Origin: Gammaproteobacteria bacterium
GTDB taxonomy: Bacteria > Pseudomonadota > Gammaproteobacteria > Ga0077536
Length of the DNA: 58,054 bases
Reading direction: 5' to 3'
NCBI GenBank assembly: GCA_020845935.1
Contig: JADLEV010000053.1
Location: 1 to 58,054, forward strand
The position numbers and the translations under genes are program-made. The notes below the pieces were generated by a model, which was not told the DNA's origin, searched no databases, and worked only from the letters and a program-made list of their open reading frames with translations. The stretch's first letter is position 1; each line of letters starts with the position of its first letter. Below are positions 35,656 to 46,151 of this stretch, piece by piece.

Positions 35656-36720
35656 CTACAGCTCGGCGTACATCCGCCCGGGATTCAGAATCCCTGCCGG
35701 ATCGAACGCCTGCTTCAAGCGCTGGTGCAAGGTCAGCACGGCCGGCGCCAGCGGATGAAAGACCTCACCGCCGCGATCGCCGCCGCGAAACAGCGTGGCA
35801 TGACCACCAGCCGCGGCCGCCGCGGCACGGATCGTCGCGCCCTCGGCGGCGCTGTCGAGCCAGCGCAGCGCGCCGCCCCATTCGATGAGCCATTGCCCAG
35901 GCAGATCGAGCGCTGCCGCGCGAGGCGGCAACGACAGACGCCAGAGTGTTCCGGCCTGGAGGAAGAACGGCAGCGCGTGATCGCGGAGCGCGTTCCAGAA
36001 CGACGCCCCATCCGCGACTGGCGTGCCGCCCAGTGCGCGCCTGGTCGCGGCGACCGCCGCCGGACCGCCCGACAGCCGCAACGTCAATACAGCACCATCG
36101 TGGCAGCTTGCCGAAATCGGTGACGGCTGGCGGCCGAGTTCTGCGAGGATCGTGTTCGCTTCGGCCACGGTGCAATCGCGGCGCAGCGTCACTTCGGTCT
36201 GCGGTCGCGGCACGACCCGCAACGAGACGTCGAGCAGCACGCCGAGCGTGCCGAGCGCACCGGCCATCAACCGCGAGACATCGAAGCCGGCGACGTTCTT
36301 GATCACTTCGCCGCCGAAGCGCAGCACCTCGCCGCGGCCATTGACGATCCGCACACCGAGCACGAAGTCGCGCGGTGCGCCGGCATACGGGCGGCGCGGT
36401 CCGGCGAGCCCGCTGGCGATCGCGCCGCCGAGCGTCGCCGGGCCGCCGAAACAGGGTGGCTCGAAGCCGAGCATCTGCCCGTGCGCGGCGAGCGCTGCTT
36501 CGATCTCCCTGAGCGGCGTGCCGGCGCGCGCGGTCAGCACCAGCTCCGCCGGTTCGTAATGCAGGATGCCGCGATGGTCGCTCATATCGAGCGGTGTGCC
36601 CGCGATGTCGCGGCCATGAAACATCTTGCTGCCGCCACCGCGGAGCAGCAGTGGAGCGCGCGCGGCACAGGCGGCGGCGACGCGCGCGGCGAGGTCGCGG
36701 GTGCGATCGGCGTCACTCAT
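35656..36720 (-). CDS. glcE: Glycolate oxidase FAD-binding subunit
   Basis: 354 residues, with an FAD-binding type 4 (PCMH) domain: LLLRGGGSK, PATLGGAIASGLAGPRRPY and the EVIKNVAGFDVSRLMAGALG segment. The C-terminal part ends FDPAGILNPGRMY, typical of GlcE. The start at 36720 is chosen because it overlaps the glcD stop by one base (TGATG); the longer frame is a glcD shadow. The length fits GlcE (about 350). Confidence 0.92.
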   Translation of the reverse strand: MSDADRTRDLAARVAAACAARAPLLLRGGGSKMFHGRDIAGTPLDMSDHRGILHYEPAELVLTARAGTPLREIEAALAAHGQMLGFEPPCFGGPATLGGAIASGLAGPRRPYAGAPRDFVLGVRIVNGRGEVLRFGGEVIKNVAGFDVSRLMAGALGTLGVLLDVSLRVVPRPQTEVTLRRDCTVAEANTILAELGRQPSPISASCHDGAVLTLRLSGGPAAVAATRRALGGTPVADGASFWNALRDHALPFFLQAGTLWRLSLPPRAAALDLPGQWLIEWGGALRWLDSAAEGATIRAAAAAAGGHATLFRGGDRGGEVFHPLAPAVLTLHQRLKQAFDPAGILNPGRMYAEL

Positions 36721-38225
36721 CAGAATCGCTCGATGCCGGGATGCGCGCTCGCGCCGTGCGGGACCTGACCACGATGGACATGCACCGCACCGAACTCCGC
36801 GCAGCGTGGCAAGGTCGGCACCGCCTTGCCGGGGTTGAGCAAGCCACGAGGGTCGAACGCGGCCTTGACGGCGTGGAACTGCGCGAGCTCCTCGGGCGTG
36901 AACTGCGCGCACATCTGATCGATCTTCTCGACGCCGACGCCATGCTCGCCGGTGATGGTGCCGCCGACCTCGACGCTGTATTCGAGGATGCGCGCGCCGA
37001 ACTCCTCGGTGCGCGCGAGTTCGCCGGGCTTGTTCGCGTCGTACAGAATCAACGGATGCAGATTGCCGTCGCCGGCGTGGAACACGTTCGCCACCGGCAG
37101 CCCGTATTCGTCCGACAGCGCCGCGATGCGATCGAGCACATGGCCGAGACGATGGCGCGGGATGGTGCCATCCATGCAGTAGTAATCCGGTGCCAGCCGA
37201 CCGACTGCCGGGAACGCCGATTTGCGGCCTTGCCAGAAGCGCAGCCGCTCGGCATCGTCGCGAGCGATGCGCAGTTCGGTCGCGCGCTCGGCACGGAAGA
37301 TTTCGGTCAGCCGCGCGAACTGCTCATCGACGTCGGCACGCGCACCGTCCAGCTCGCACAACAGGATCGCGGCGCAATCGAGCGGGTAGCCGGCATGGAC
37401 GAAGTCCTCGGCGGCACGGATCGCGAGTCGGTCCATCATCTCGAGACCCGCCGGAATGATGCCGGCCGCGATCACCGCGCCGACCGCGGCCGCGGCATCG
37501 GTGATGCTGGCGAATGATGCCAGCAACAGCCGCGCGGTCTCGGGTAGCGGCAGCAGCCGCACGGTCACTTCGATGACGACGCCAAGCAGTCCTTCCGAGC
37601 CGGTCGTCAGCGCCAGCAGATCGTAGCCAGGCGCATCGAAGCCATCGCCGCCGATCTCGATCACCGTGCCGTCGATCGTCAGCACCGTGAGCTTCAGCAC
37701 GTTGTGCACGGTCAGGCCGTATTTGAGGCAATGCACGCCGCCCGCGTTCTCGGCGACGTTGCCGCCGATCGAGCAGGCGATCTGCGAGGATGGATCGGGC
37801 GCGTAATACAGGCCATGCGCGGCGGCGGCTTCGGAGATCGCGAGGTTGCGGACGCCGGGTTCGACGCGCGCCGTGCGCGCCAGCGGATCGATCGCAAGGA
37901 TCCGGTTCAAGCGTGCCAATGACAGCAGCACGCCGTTCTCCAGCGGCAAGGCGCCACCGGACAGCCCGGTGCCGGCGCCACGCGGCACCAACGGCACCCC
38001 ATGCGCAGCGCAGATACGCATCACCTCGCACACCTGCGCGACACTGTCCGGCAGCACCACCAGCCACGGCAACCGCCGATAGGCCGACAGGCCGTCGCAT
38101 TCGTAGGGACGCGTGTCCTCGGGTTCGAAAAGAATCGCGTGCGCCGGCAGCACCGCGCCGAGTTCGCGGATCAACCGATCGCGATCGATGTCGTGGACGA
38201 CGCACTCGCTCGGATGCGTGCGCAT
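36720..38225 (-). CDS. glcD: Glycolate oxidase subunit GlcD, FAD-linked
   Basis: 501 residues: the FAD-binding domain with VPRGAGTGLSGGALP, ACSIGGNVAENAGGVHCLKYG and LTTGSEGLLGVVIEV, and the C-terminal FAD-oxidase domain with FHAGDGNLHPLI, TGEHGVGVEK and FDPRGLLNPGK. It oxidises glycolate (or D-lactate) to glyoxylate with GlcE and GlcF. It is the first gene of the operon and is transcribed leftwards. The upstream gap to the cupredoxin gene is 158 bases. Confidence 0.94.
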   Translation of the reverse strand: MRTHPSECVVHDIDRDRLIRELGAVLPAHAILFEPEDTRPYECDGLSAYRRLPWLVVLPDSVAQVCEVMRICAAHGVPLVPRGAGTGLSGGALPLENGVLLSLARLNRILAIDPLARTARVEPGVRNLAISEAAAAHGLYYAPDPSSQIACSIGGNVAENAGGVHCLKYGLTVHNVLKLTVLTIDGTVIEIGGDGFDAPGYDLLALTTGSEGLLGVVIEVTVRLLPLPETARLLLASFASITDAAAAVGAVIAAGIIPAGLEMMDRLAIRAAEDFVHAGYPLDCAAILLCELDGARADVDEQFARLTEIFRAERATELRIARDDAERLRFWQGRKSAFPAVGRLAPDYYCMDGTIPRHRLGHVLDRIAALSDEYGLPVANVFHAGDGNLHPLILYDANKPGELARTEEFGARILEYSVEVGGTITGEHGVGVEKIDQMCAQFTPEELAQFHAVKAAFDPRGLLNPGKAVPTLPRCAEFGAVHVHRGQVPHGASAHPGIERF

Positions 38226-38383
38226 CAGGACAGCAACCTCGCGCCCTGTCGCGCTGCTCGACCCCTGGATGACTGTGACTGAATGACTGCCGGCATGACG
38301 GCTTCGAGCTTAGCACGCAGGCTCGGCCCGGTCGCACGACGCCGCTCGCGGCAAGGACGCAAGCGTCCGCAGCGAAAGGCGGC

Positions 38384-38758
38384 TCAGCGCGGCACGACGA
38401 TCACGGTGCCGTGCATTTCCTCATGTGGGCCGCAGCGATACTCGTAACGGCCGGGGGCGGTGAAGGTGCGCTCGAATGACTCGCCGGGCATCAGCCGCGG
38501 TGATTCGTCGATCCCATCCTGTTGGAACCAGACGCTGTGGCTGGTGCGCTTCTCATCGTTGCGCCAGCGCACCTTCGTCCCGACCGGCACGGTGAGTTCG
38601 GCCGGGACGAAGGAGTACTTCTCGATGCTGACGATTGCTGCTTCAGCCCCGACCTCGGTCGCGGCTTCGGGCGGATCAGCGGGCGCGTCGGCAGCGCCGG
38701 CGGCGGACACGAGGGTCATGGCCGCCAACACCACCGCAACGAACCGGAACCGCGGCAT
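38384..38758 (-). CDS. Exported cupredoxin (blue-copper domain) protein
   Basis: 124 residues with a signal peptide ending near AGAAD. A plastocyanin/azurin-like domain shows type 1 copper ligands: His in TSHSVW, then Cys-x2-His and Met in RCGPHEEMHG. It is the last gene of the nirS operon, 6 bases after the cytochrome gene, and is a likely periplasmic electron donor to NirS or another copper electron carrier. The GC hairpins after the stop at 38354-38367 (GGACGC-aa-GCGTCC) may end the transcript. Confidence 0.82.
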   Translation of the reverse strand: MPRFRFVAVVLAAMTLVSAAGAADAPADPPEAATEVGAEAAIVSIEKYSFVPAELTVPVGTKVRWRNDEKRTSHSVWFQQDGIDESPRLMPGESFERTFTAPGRYEYRCGPHEEMHGTVIVVPR

Positions 38759-38764
38759 GGTTCG

Positions 38765-39772
38765 CTACTGTTTGATTGCGTTGATGTCCGCGCTGGCGTC
38801 GTCGAGCGCCAGTGAGTAACCCAACGACACATAGTGGAAGCGGCGATCGGTGTAGTCGTCATGCAGCGCGACGCCGAGGTTGTACCTGGTCCCGGCCGCC
38901 AGCGCATGCGAGCCGGCGCCGGCCGCGAGCTTGCGGGTGAAGACCACGGTCCACTTGCCGCCCTCGATGCCGCCGGTCGCGAGCCCCGGGGCCGCCGTGG
39001 TCTTGCGGCCATCGAGCACGTAGCCGTGTTGCGGCTCCTCGCTGCTGCGGTATTGCAGCAGTTCGAGGAACTTGCCGCCGGCCAATGCCGCCGCGATGTC
39101 GGTATCGGGCGCGAGCTTGTCCCAGCCGCCACGCGGCGAATTGCGCAATTCGATTGCGGTCCTGCTTTCGCGTAGGTACTTGGTTGGGCCATCGGCCTGG
39201 ATGTTGAGCGCCTTGGCGCTGGCGTGCTTGGCCGCGTCGGCACTGACATCGGGCATGCTGCGCAGGTCATGATGACAGCTTGCCCAGCAACCGCCCTCGG
39301 CACCGAACAGCACATCCTTGCCAACGCTCAGCATCAGTGCCGCCTTGACCTGATTCTTCGCATCCATCTTGGTACCGCTGACGAACTTGGTGTCCGCCCA
39401 TTGCAGCCGGACGTAGAGATTGGTGCCGTCGTGCGCCGCCTGTACCGTGACCGGCACCTGGCCGGGCTTGCCGTCGGCCGCGCCGGAGGCGATGCCGTCG
39501 CGCTTGCCGGAGACGATCTTGTCACCGATATCCGCGGTCTCCTTGTCGTGACAACTGGCGCAGGACTCGCCGTTGCGCAGCGCGCGCGAGCCGCTGTGAT
39601 CCGGGCCGTTCAATACCCATTCGAGGCTCGCGGTGCCGGGAAAGAACAGACCGATCTCCTTTGCCGGGACCTTGCTCCAGTCCGGTGCTGCCGCCGCTGT
39701 CGCGCCGGTGATGGTCAACAGGGCGCCGCCGATCGCGACGGCGAGTGTTCGTTGCTGGATTGCTCTATTCAT
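38765..39772 (-). CDS. Periplasmic cytochrome c with ethylbenzene-dehydrogenase-type heme domain
   Basis: 335 residues with a signal peptide (TGATAAAAPDW). One standard heme c motif, CASCH, lies near residue 74. A second motif, CWASCHH, is a CX3CH form. The C-terminal half, with beta-rich segments such as VTVQAAHDGTNLYVRLQWADTK near the middle, matches the EB_dh/cytochrome c-552-like heme-binding domain by eye. The start at 39772 excludes an unrelated upstream extension. It lies between nirT and the cupredoxin gene, so a role in electron delivery for nitrite respiration is inferred. Confidence 0.75.
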   Translation of the reverse strand: MNRAIQQRTLAVAIGGALLTITGATAAAAPDWSKVPAKEIGLFFPGTASLEWVLNGPDHSGSRALRNGESCASCHDKETADIGDKIVSGKRDGIASGAADGKPGQVPVTVQAAHDGTNLYVRLQWADTKFVSGTKMDAKNQVKAALMLSVGKDVLFGAEGGCWASCHHDLRSMPDVSADAAKHASAKALNIQADGPTKYLRESRTAIELRNSPRGGWDKLAPDTDIAAALAGGKFLELLQYRSSEEPQHGYVLDGRKTTAAPGLATGGIEGGKWTVVFTRKLAAGAGSHALAAGTRYNLGVALHDDYTDRRFHYVSLGYSLALDDASADINAIKQ

Positions 39773-39786
39773 GGACCTTCCCCCTT

Positions 39787-40422
39787 TTACAGAGTGGTGT
39801 CTTCGTCTGCGGCCGCTTCGGCTTCGAGCTGCTTGTGGATCGGCTTGTGCGCGATCCCCTTGTGGCAGTCGATGCAGGTCTCGCCGTTCTTCTCGGCGAG
39901 TTCGTGTTGATGTTGCGCCCGTTGCTTCTGCATGCTCTTGTCCATGCCCTTGAAGCCGTGGCAATTGCGGCATTCGAGCGAGTCGTTCTTCTTCAGGCGC
40001 GCCCATTCCTTCTGCGCCAGCGAGAGCCGCTTGGCCTCGAACTTCTCCATCGTGTCGATGCTGCCAATGACCTTGTGCCAGAGCTCGTTGGTCGCCTGGA
40101 TCTTGCGCATCAATTTCGGTGTCCAGGCCTTCGGCACATGGCAGTCGGAGCAGATCGCGCGCACTCCGGAGCGGTTCGAGTAATGGATCGTCTGCTGATA
40201 TTCCTGGTAGACCGTATTGCGCATCTCGTGGCAGGAAATGCAGAAGGTCAGTGTATTGGTCGCTTCCATCGCGGTGGTGAAGCCGCCCCAGAAGATGACG
40301 CCACCGATGCCGCCGCTGAGCAGCAGCGCCAGCATGGAATACTTCGCCGATGGGCGACGCAGGATGCGCCAGGTGCGCCGCAGCATTCCTGCCTCGGGCG
40401 CGTCGTCGTTCGTGGTTGTCAT
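39787..40422 (-). CDS. nirT: Tetraheme cytochrome c of the NapC/NirT family
   Basis: 211 residues: an N-terminal membrane anchor (SMLALLLSGGIGGVIFWGGF) then four CxxCH motifs (CISCH, CSDCH, CRNCH, CIDCH). These proteins take electrons from quinol and pass them to periplasmic reductases. The position directly after nirS matches the nirS-nirT order of Pseudomonas stutzeri, so the symbol nirT is reasonable. The gap to nirS is 94 bases. Confidence 0.88.
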   Translation of the reverse strand: MTTTNDDAPEAGMLRRTWRILRRPSAKYSMLALLLSGGIGGVIFWGGFTTAMEATNTLTFCISCHEMRNTVYQEYQQTIHYSNRSGVRAICSDCHVPKAWTPKLMRKIQATNELWHKVIGSIDTMEKFEAKRLSLAQKEWARLKKNDSLECRNCHGFKGMDKSMQKQRAQHQHELAEKNGETCIDCHKGIAHKPIHKQLEAEAAADEDTTL

Positions 40423-40516
40423 GTGTTTCCTCGGCGCGAACGCGCCTGCAATCCGGTATGGACCCGTCGGGTCGGAGACGGACCGGCCGGGGGCCGGCCG
40501 GTCCGTAAGTCATCGG

Positions 40517-42230
<1,714 letters not shown>

Positions 42231-42395
42231 AACGCGCCGCAGCATGCGGCGCGGCGCAATCTCATCGACGAAACCAATCCTTCGCCACACAGCCATCGGA
42301 AAAATACGTTTGTCACTGCCGCAGGCCGGACCTTAGTTTGTCGCCCGCTGGTTGCGTCAGCGATTAATCCAAGAACCATCGATCGGAGGGAAGCA

Positions 42396-43634
42396 ATGCG
42401 ACGAATGAAGCAGGTGGCGGTTATCCTCGCGGCGGCGCTGGGCGCCGAGCGGGCGATTGCCGGCCCCTATGGCTACGACATTCACAACACGTTGATGCCG
42501 GCGAGCGGTGCAATGGCCGGAACGAGCCTCGCATCGCCGCAGGACGCGCCCTCTGCCGTATTCGGCAATCCGGCCACGCTGACGCAGTTTCCCGGCACGC
42601 AATTTTCATTCGGCGCGACTTTCTATCAGCCGGTGGTCGAGGTCACCCATGACGGCAGCGTCACCGGGGCGGCATTCTCGGCACGTTCCGGGACCGATGT
42701 GTTTCCGGTACCGAATGTCGCGGTCACGCAGGATCTCAATGGTTTGGGACTGCCCGCCACGCTCGGCCTTGGGCTCACCGTGGTTTCCGGTATCGGCGCG
42801 GAATTCAAGGATGAGCCCCGCAGCCTCGGCGCCAGCGCGGAGCTCGTCGTGCTCGGCGTCAATATGGGCGCTGGATTTCGCGTGGCCGATGGTACGTCGC
42901 TTGGCGCCACCATGACGATCAGCTATGCCTCGCTGGATGCCGGACTGACTTCGGCCGCAGCGTTGGTGCACGACATCGGCGTCCGCGGCACGATCGGAGC
43001 AAGCCAGGACCTCGGCGAGTCGTCACGCTTGGGGGTCTTTTATCAGACCGAACTGACGCACAACTTCGATAACCTGTTTCAGGTCAGGGTCGATACGTCC
43101 GGCTTGCCGGTGTTCACCGATCAGACCGTGAGTCAGCCCGCGAATCTCGGCATCGGCCTGGCCAACAGTTCCCTGCTGGATGGCCGGCTGCTGCTCAGCG
43201 CGGACCTGCTGTACAAGCTCTGGAGTGACAGCGCGTTCTGGCAGGATGTCTATCACAATCAGCTGGCGTTCTCGCTCGGCGCGCAGTTGACCCGCGGACC
43301 TTGGCGTTGGCGCCTCGGCTACGGCTGGGCCGAGGACCCGAACCGCGACGTTCCGGTGTCGTTGGGCACGCTGATCAGCATCCGTGCCGGCCTTCCCGGG
43401 ATCACGATCCCGGTGACGACGCCGGTGATCCAGTATCTGCAAGCGACACAGACCGAGGTGATCTATCAACACCGCCTCACCGGCGGCGTCGGCTACCGGG
43501 ACCTGCTGCCGGGGCTGGATCTGGATCTGCATTTCGGCTGGCAGTTCAAGGAAAGCCGCATCTTTGGCGGCCACACGCGCGCCGACGTCCATTCGTTCCA
43601 CGGCGGCTTCGCGCTGACCTGGAGGTTCGATTAG
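42396..43634 (+). CDS. FadL/OmpP1-family outer-membrane transport protein
   Basis: 412 residues with a signal peptide ending near RAIAG, then a beta-barrel pattern. The N-terminal hatch is marked by SGAMAGTSLASPQDAPSAVFGNPATL, close to the NPA motif of FadL proteins. It ends in a terminal aromatic residue (LTWRF D). These porins admit hydrophobic compounds such as fatty acids or aromatics. It is divergent from nirS and preceded by GGAGGG. It is followed by a perfect stem-loop at 43644. Confidence 0.82.
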   Translation: MRRMKQVAVILAAALGAERAIAGPYGYDIHNTLMPASGAMAGTSLASPQDAPSAVFGNPATLTQFPGTQFSFGATFYQPVVEVTHDGSVTGAAFSARSGTDVFPVPNVAVTQDLNGLGLPATLGLGLTVVSGIGAEFKDEPRSLGASAELVVLGVNMGAGFRVADGTSLGATMTISYASLDAGLTSAAALVHDIGVRGTIGASQDLGESSRLGVFYQTELTHNFDNLFQVRVDTSGLPVFTDQTVSQPANLGIGLANSSLLDGRLLLSADLLYKLWSDSAFWQDVYHNQLAFSLGAQLTRGPWRWRLGYGWAEDPNRDVPVSLGTLISIRAGLPGITIPVTTPVIQYLQATQTEVIYQHRLTGGVGYRDLLPGLDLDLHFGWQFKESRIFGGHTRADVHSFHGGFALTWRFD

Positions 43635-43643
43635 ACGAAGGTT

Positions 43644-43672
43644 CTGAACGAGTCCACGAAGGACTCGTTCAG
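43644..43672. terminator. Perfect 12-bp stem-loop between convergent genes
   Basis: CTGAACGAGTCC (43644-43655), loop ACGAA, then its exact complement (43661-43672). It lies between the FadL gene and the convergent four-gene operon ending at 43695. There is no T-run on either side, so it may act as a bidirectional 3' end, processing stop or mRNA stabiliser rather than a classic intrinsic terminator. Confidence 0.55.
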
Positions 43673-43694
43673 CCTCGCCCGCGTCGTTGGTCGG

Positions 43695-44858
43695 TTACGC
43701 GCCGCCGCGCAGCTCGTGCGCGGCGGTCACCATCGCCCGCATCTTCTGGATGGCGATCTCGAGGCTGTTGACCGGCCGGTTGGAGAAGGTGGCGAAACCG
43801 CAGTCCGGATTCAAGAATAGGCGCTCCGGCGGATAGTGTTGCAGGGCGCGCTCGATGCGGGCGCGGATCTCGGCGACCGTTTCAATCCGCGGCGTCCGCG
43901 GATTGATCACCCCGAGGCCGAGTTCCTTGCCGGCCAGCGGCACGAGTTCTCCTGCACGTTCGGTCGCGTATTCGAGCACGACCTGATCGACCTTCATCCG
44001 TTCGAGATACGGCGCGAGCGGATGATAGCCGCCGCGCAGCAAGGTCGCTTCGTTGGTGCTCCAGTTGCCGCGGCAGATGTGCAGGCCGATGCGTGCGCCG
44101 CGCGACGTCGCAGCGAACCCGGCGGTGACCTGATTGAGCAGTGCCACCGCGAACTCCAGTTCCTCTGCCGGATCGGCGGCGGCCGCGAGCGCGGCGCACA
44201 TGAAGGTCCGGGTCTGGCCCTGGGTGAACACGACTTCGGTCAGCACCGGTTCATCGAACTGGATGAACGCGGCGCCGGCGTCGAGCAACTCGCCAAGCTC
44301 CTCGCGCAGCAGCGCGACGACATCGACGCCGAGCGCTTCCTTGCTGTCGTAGGCATGACCACAGGCTTCGCGGACGAACATGCCGCGCGTCAGCAGATAC
44401 GGCCCGGGCAACGTGACCTTGATCGGCTTGCCGGTATGTTGCTGTGCGAAGCGCAGATCGTCGGCAACCAGCGGCCGCGCGCGGCGGACCCTGCCGACGC
44501 AGGTTGCGTTGCTGATCGAGTAGGCCGGCACGTCGAGCGATTGCAGGATGCGCTCGAACGCGACCTTGTCCTCGATGATCTCGAGCATGTCGGCCAGCGT
44601 CATCATCGCGACGCCGTCGAGCTTTTCCGCGACGAACGAGAAATACGAATCGCGCCGCTGCTCGCCGTCGGTGACCAGATCGATGCCGCAGTCCTCCTGC
44701 ACCCGCAGCAGCTCGCGCACCGCCGCGTCGGCGAGCCGATCGAACTCCGCGGGGTCGAGCCGGCCGGCGCGCTTCGCCTTCTGCGCCCGCAACAGTTCCG
44801 GCGAGCGCGGCCAGCTGCCGACGGTGGTCACCGCGAGCGGTGGCAGTGACGCGGTCAT
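43695..44858 (-). CDS. MetE C-terminal-like zinc methyltransferase (cobalamin-independent methionine synthase II family)
   Basis: 387 residues forming one TIM-barrel of the MetE/UROD superfamily, without the N-terminal MetE half. It starts TTVGSWPRSPELL. Zinc ligands appear as His and Cys in LHICRGNW, a candidate Glu in VLEYATERAGE, and Cys in NPDCGFATF. The substrate-binding aspartate is in FIQFDEPVL. The family moves methyl groups to thiols. The methyl donor is unknown since the folate-binding half is missing. Its ATG follows the upstream stop directly (TAGATG), showing tight coupling to the PhnD-like gene. It is the last gene of the four-gene operon. Confidence 0.82.
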   Translation of the reverse strand: MTASLPPLAVTTVGSWPRSPELLRAQKAKRAGRLDPAEFDRLADAAVRELLRVQEDCGIDLVTDGEQRRDSYFSFVAEKLDGVAMMTLADMLEIIEDKVAFERILQSLDVPAYSISNATCVGRVRRARPLVADDLRFAQQHTGKPIKVTLPGPYLLTRGMFVREACGHAYDSKEALGVDVVALLREELGELLDAGAAFIQFDEPVLTEVVFTQGQTRTFMCAALAAAADPAEELEFAVALLNQVTAGFAATSRGARIGLHICRGNWSTNEATLLRGGYHPLAPYLERMKVDQVVLEYATERAGELVPLAGKELGLGVINPRTPRIETVAEIRARIERALQHYPPERLFLNPDCGFATFSNRPVNSLEIAIQKMRAMVTAAHELRGGA

Positions 44859-45671
44859 CTATCGGCCAGCGAAGAACTGCTGGTTGGCGCAGGCGGCGGT
44901 CAGCAGTTCGAAGCCGTTGACCCGGCCCGGCTCCCAGCGCTTGAGCCCTTCGAGATCCATCATCTCGCGGTGTTTCGGATTGGCGTAATCCATCGCCATC
45001 AGCGCGTGCAGGAACGGTGCCTCGCGCTCGCGCGGGAACTCGTGGCGCACGGTGAACACGCAATGATCGTAGCGCCCGGTCGTCGTCAGGATCCGATAGC
45101 GGGCCGGGTCGATGGTGCCGTCCGCGGTCCAGCTGTTCCAGTTGAGGTCTATGAGACAGCTCGCCGCCGCTTCCTGCCGTTGCAGACAGCGGAACGCTTC
45201 CAGTTCGCCGCCGATGTGATCGCCATTTTTGCCGACCGCCAGATCGAAGCGCCGCGTGACGTAATCGGTTTCGCCGAGGCCGTGCCGCAGCAGATGCTCC
45301 TTCGGGATCAGCGTTGCCTGCGGCGAATCTTGCGCGCCGAAGGCGACCGTCTTGCCGCGCAGATCGGCCAGCGTGGCGATCGGGCCATCGCTCGCGACGA
45401 TGAGGTGACTGCATCGATCGCGATCGGTGTCGCGCATCGCGATCGCGCGGCAGCCATTTTCGGAGCGGCGCTGCGCGTCGAGCCAGGCGAGCGGCGAGTT
45501 CCAGGCGACCTCGATGCCGCCCGCGAGCAATGCACTCACCTGCAATTCGTAATTGGTGTAGAAAACCGTGTCCATCGGGACTTCGTTGGCTTCGAAGAAG
45601 TCGCGGATGATGTCCCAGATGACCGAGACCTTGGGGTCGTACAACACGGCACCGACGATGATGGGTTGCAT
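44859..45671 (-). CDS. PhnD-like periplasmic-binding-fold protein without export signal
   Basis: 270 residues of the phosphonate-binding PhnD/type 2 periplasmic-binding family (VGAVLYDPKVSVIWDII, GGIEVAWNSPLAWLDAQ, LADLRGKTVAFGAQDSPQATLIP, ATSCLIDLNW-like segment). It begins MQPIIVGAVLY directly in the first beta strand, so it has no signal peptide and is predicted to be cytoplasmic. No ABC permease or ATPase gene is near. The start has AGGAG at proper spacing. Binding-fold proteins without export signals include the enzymes MqnA/MqnD and THI5, so a catalytic or sensing role is possible (inference). Confidence 0.75.
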   Translation of the reverse strand: MQPIIVGAVLYDPKVSVIWDIIRDFFEANEVPMDTVFYTNYELQVSALLAGGIEVAWNSPLAWLDAQRRSENGCRAIAMRDTDRDRCSHLIVASDGPIATLADLRGKTVAFGAQDSPQATLIPKEHLLRHGLGETDYVTRRFDLAVGKNGDHIGGELEAFRCLQRQEAAASCLIDLNWNSWTADGTIDPARYRILTTTGRYDHCVFTVRHEFPREREAPFLHALMAMDYANPKHREMMDLEGLKRWEPGRVNGFELLTAACANQQFFAGR

Positions 45672-45688
45672 GGAATTCTCCTGCTTGG

Positions 45689-46132
45689 TCAAGTCAATTC
45701 CAGACGCGGCTCGAACGCGACGCACGCGCGCAAGGTCTGGTAGATCGGTGATCGGCACAGCACATCGTGCCACAGTGCGTGAATGCCGGCGGGGTCTTCC
45801 AGGGTATCGACGTACAGCGTGATCCGGATCGCGACGAAGCGCGGCACGCCTTGTTCGCCGACGGTACCGAGCGCCGCGAGTGGCTGCGCCAGTTCGGCGT
45901 GCAGCACGGCCTCGATCCGATCGAGCGTGAGCCGGCGGCGCCGTGCCAGCCGGTCGAGACCGGTGACCAGCTCGCCTGCCGCGGCGCCGAGCAGATAGTC
46001 GCAGGCAGTGAGGTTGGGATCATTCTCGTCGAAGGTCAGTGGCGCACCGATCCGGAACTCGCACTTGCGCACATAGGCCCGGGCCGCACCATTGCCCGCG
46101 GTCAGCCGCAGGCTGTGCCGATGCGTTTCCAC
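45689..46132 (-). CDS. OsmC-family protein
   Basis: 147 residues from GTG 46132 (VETHRHSLRL). There are two redox-type cysteines in the OsmC/Ohr positions: the first in LTACDYLLGAAAGEL, the second in HDVLCRSPIYQTL. The second keeps the pattern of the Cys-Pro-Ser region of OsmC, although changed to CRSP. OsmC proteins reduce organic peroxides or handle acyl and thiol adducts. The start is uncertain because AGGAG lies only one base before the GTG. It lies 19 bases after the acyl-CoA-dehydrogenase-like gene and 17 before the PhnD-like gene. Confidence 0.72.
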   Translation of the reverse strand: METHRHSLRLTAGNGAARAYVRKCEFRIGAPLTFDENDPNLTACDYLLGAAAGELVTGLDRLARRRRLTLDRIEAVLHAELAQPLAALGTVGEQGVPRFVAIRITLYVDTLEDPAGIHALWHDVLCRSPIYQTLRACVAFEPRLELT

Positions 46133-46151
46133 GCTCCTGCTCGATGCGGGA

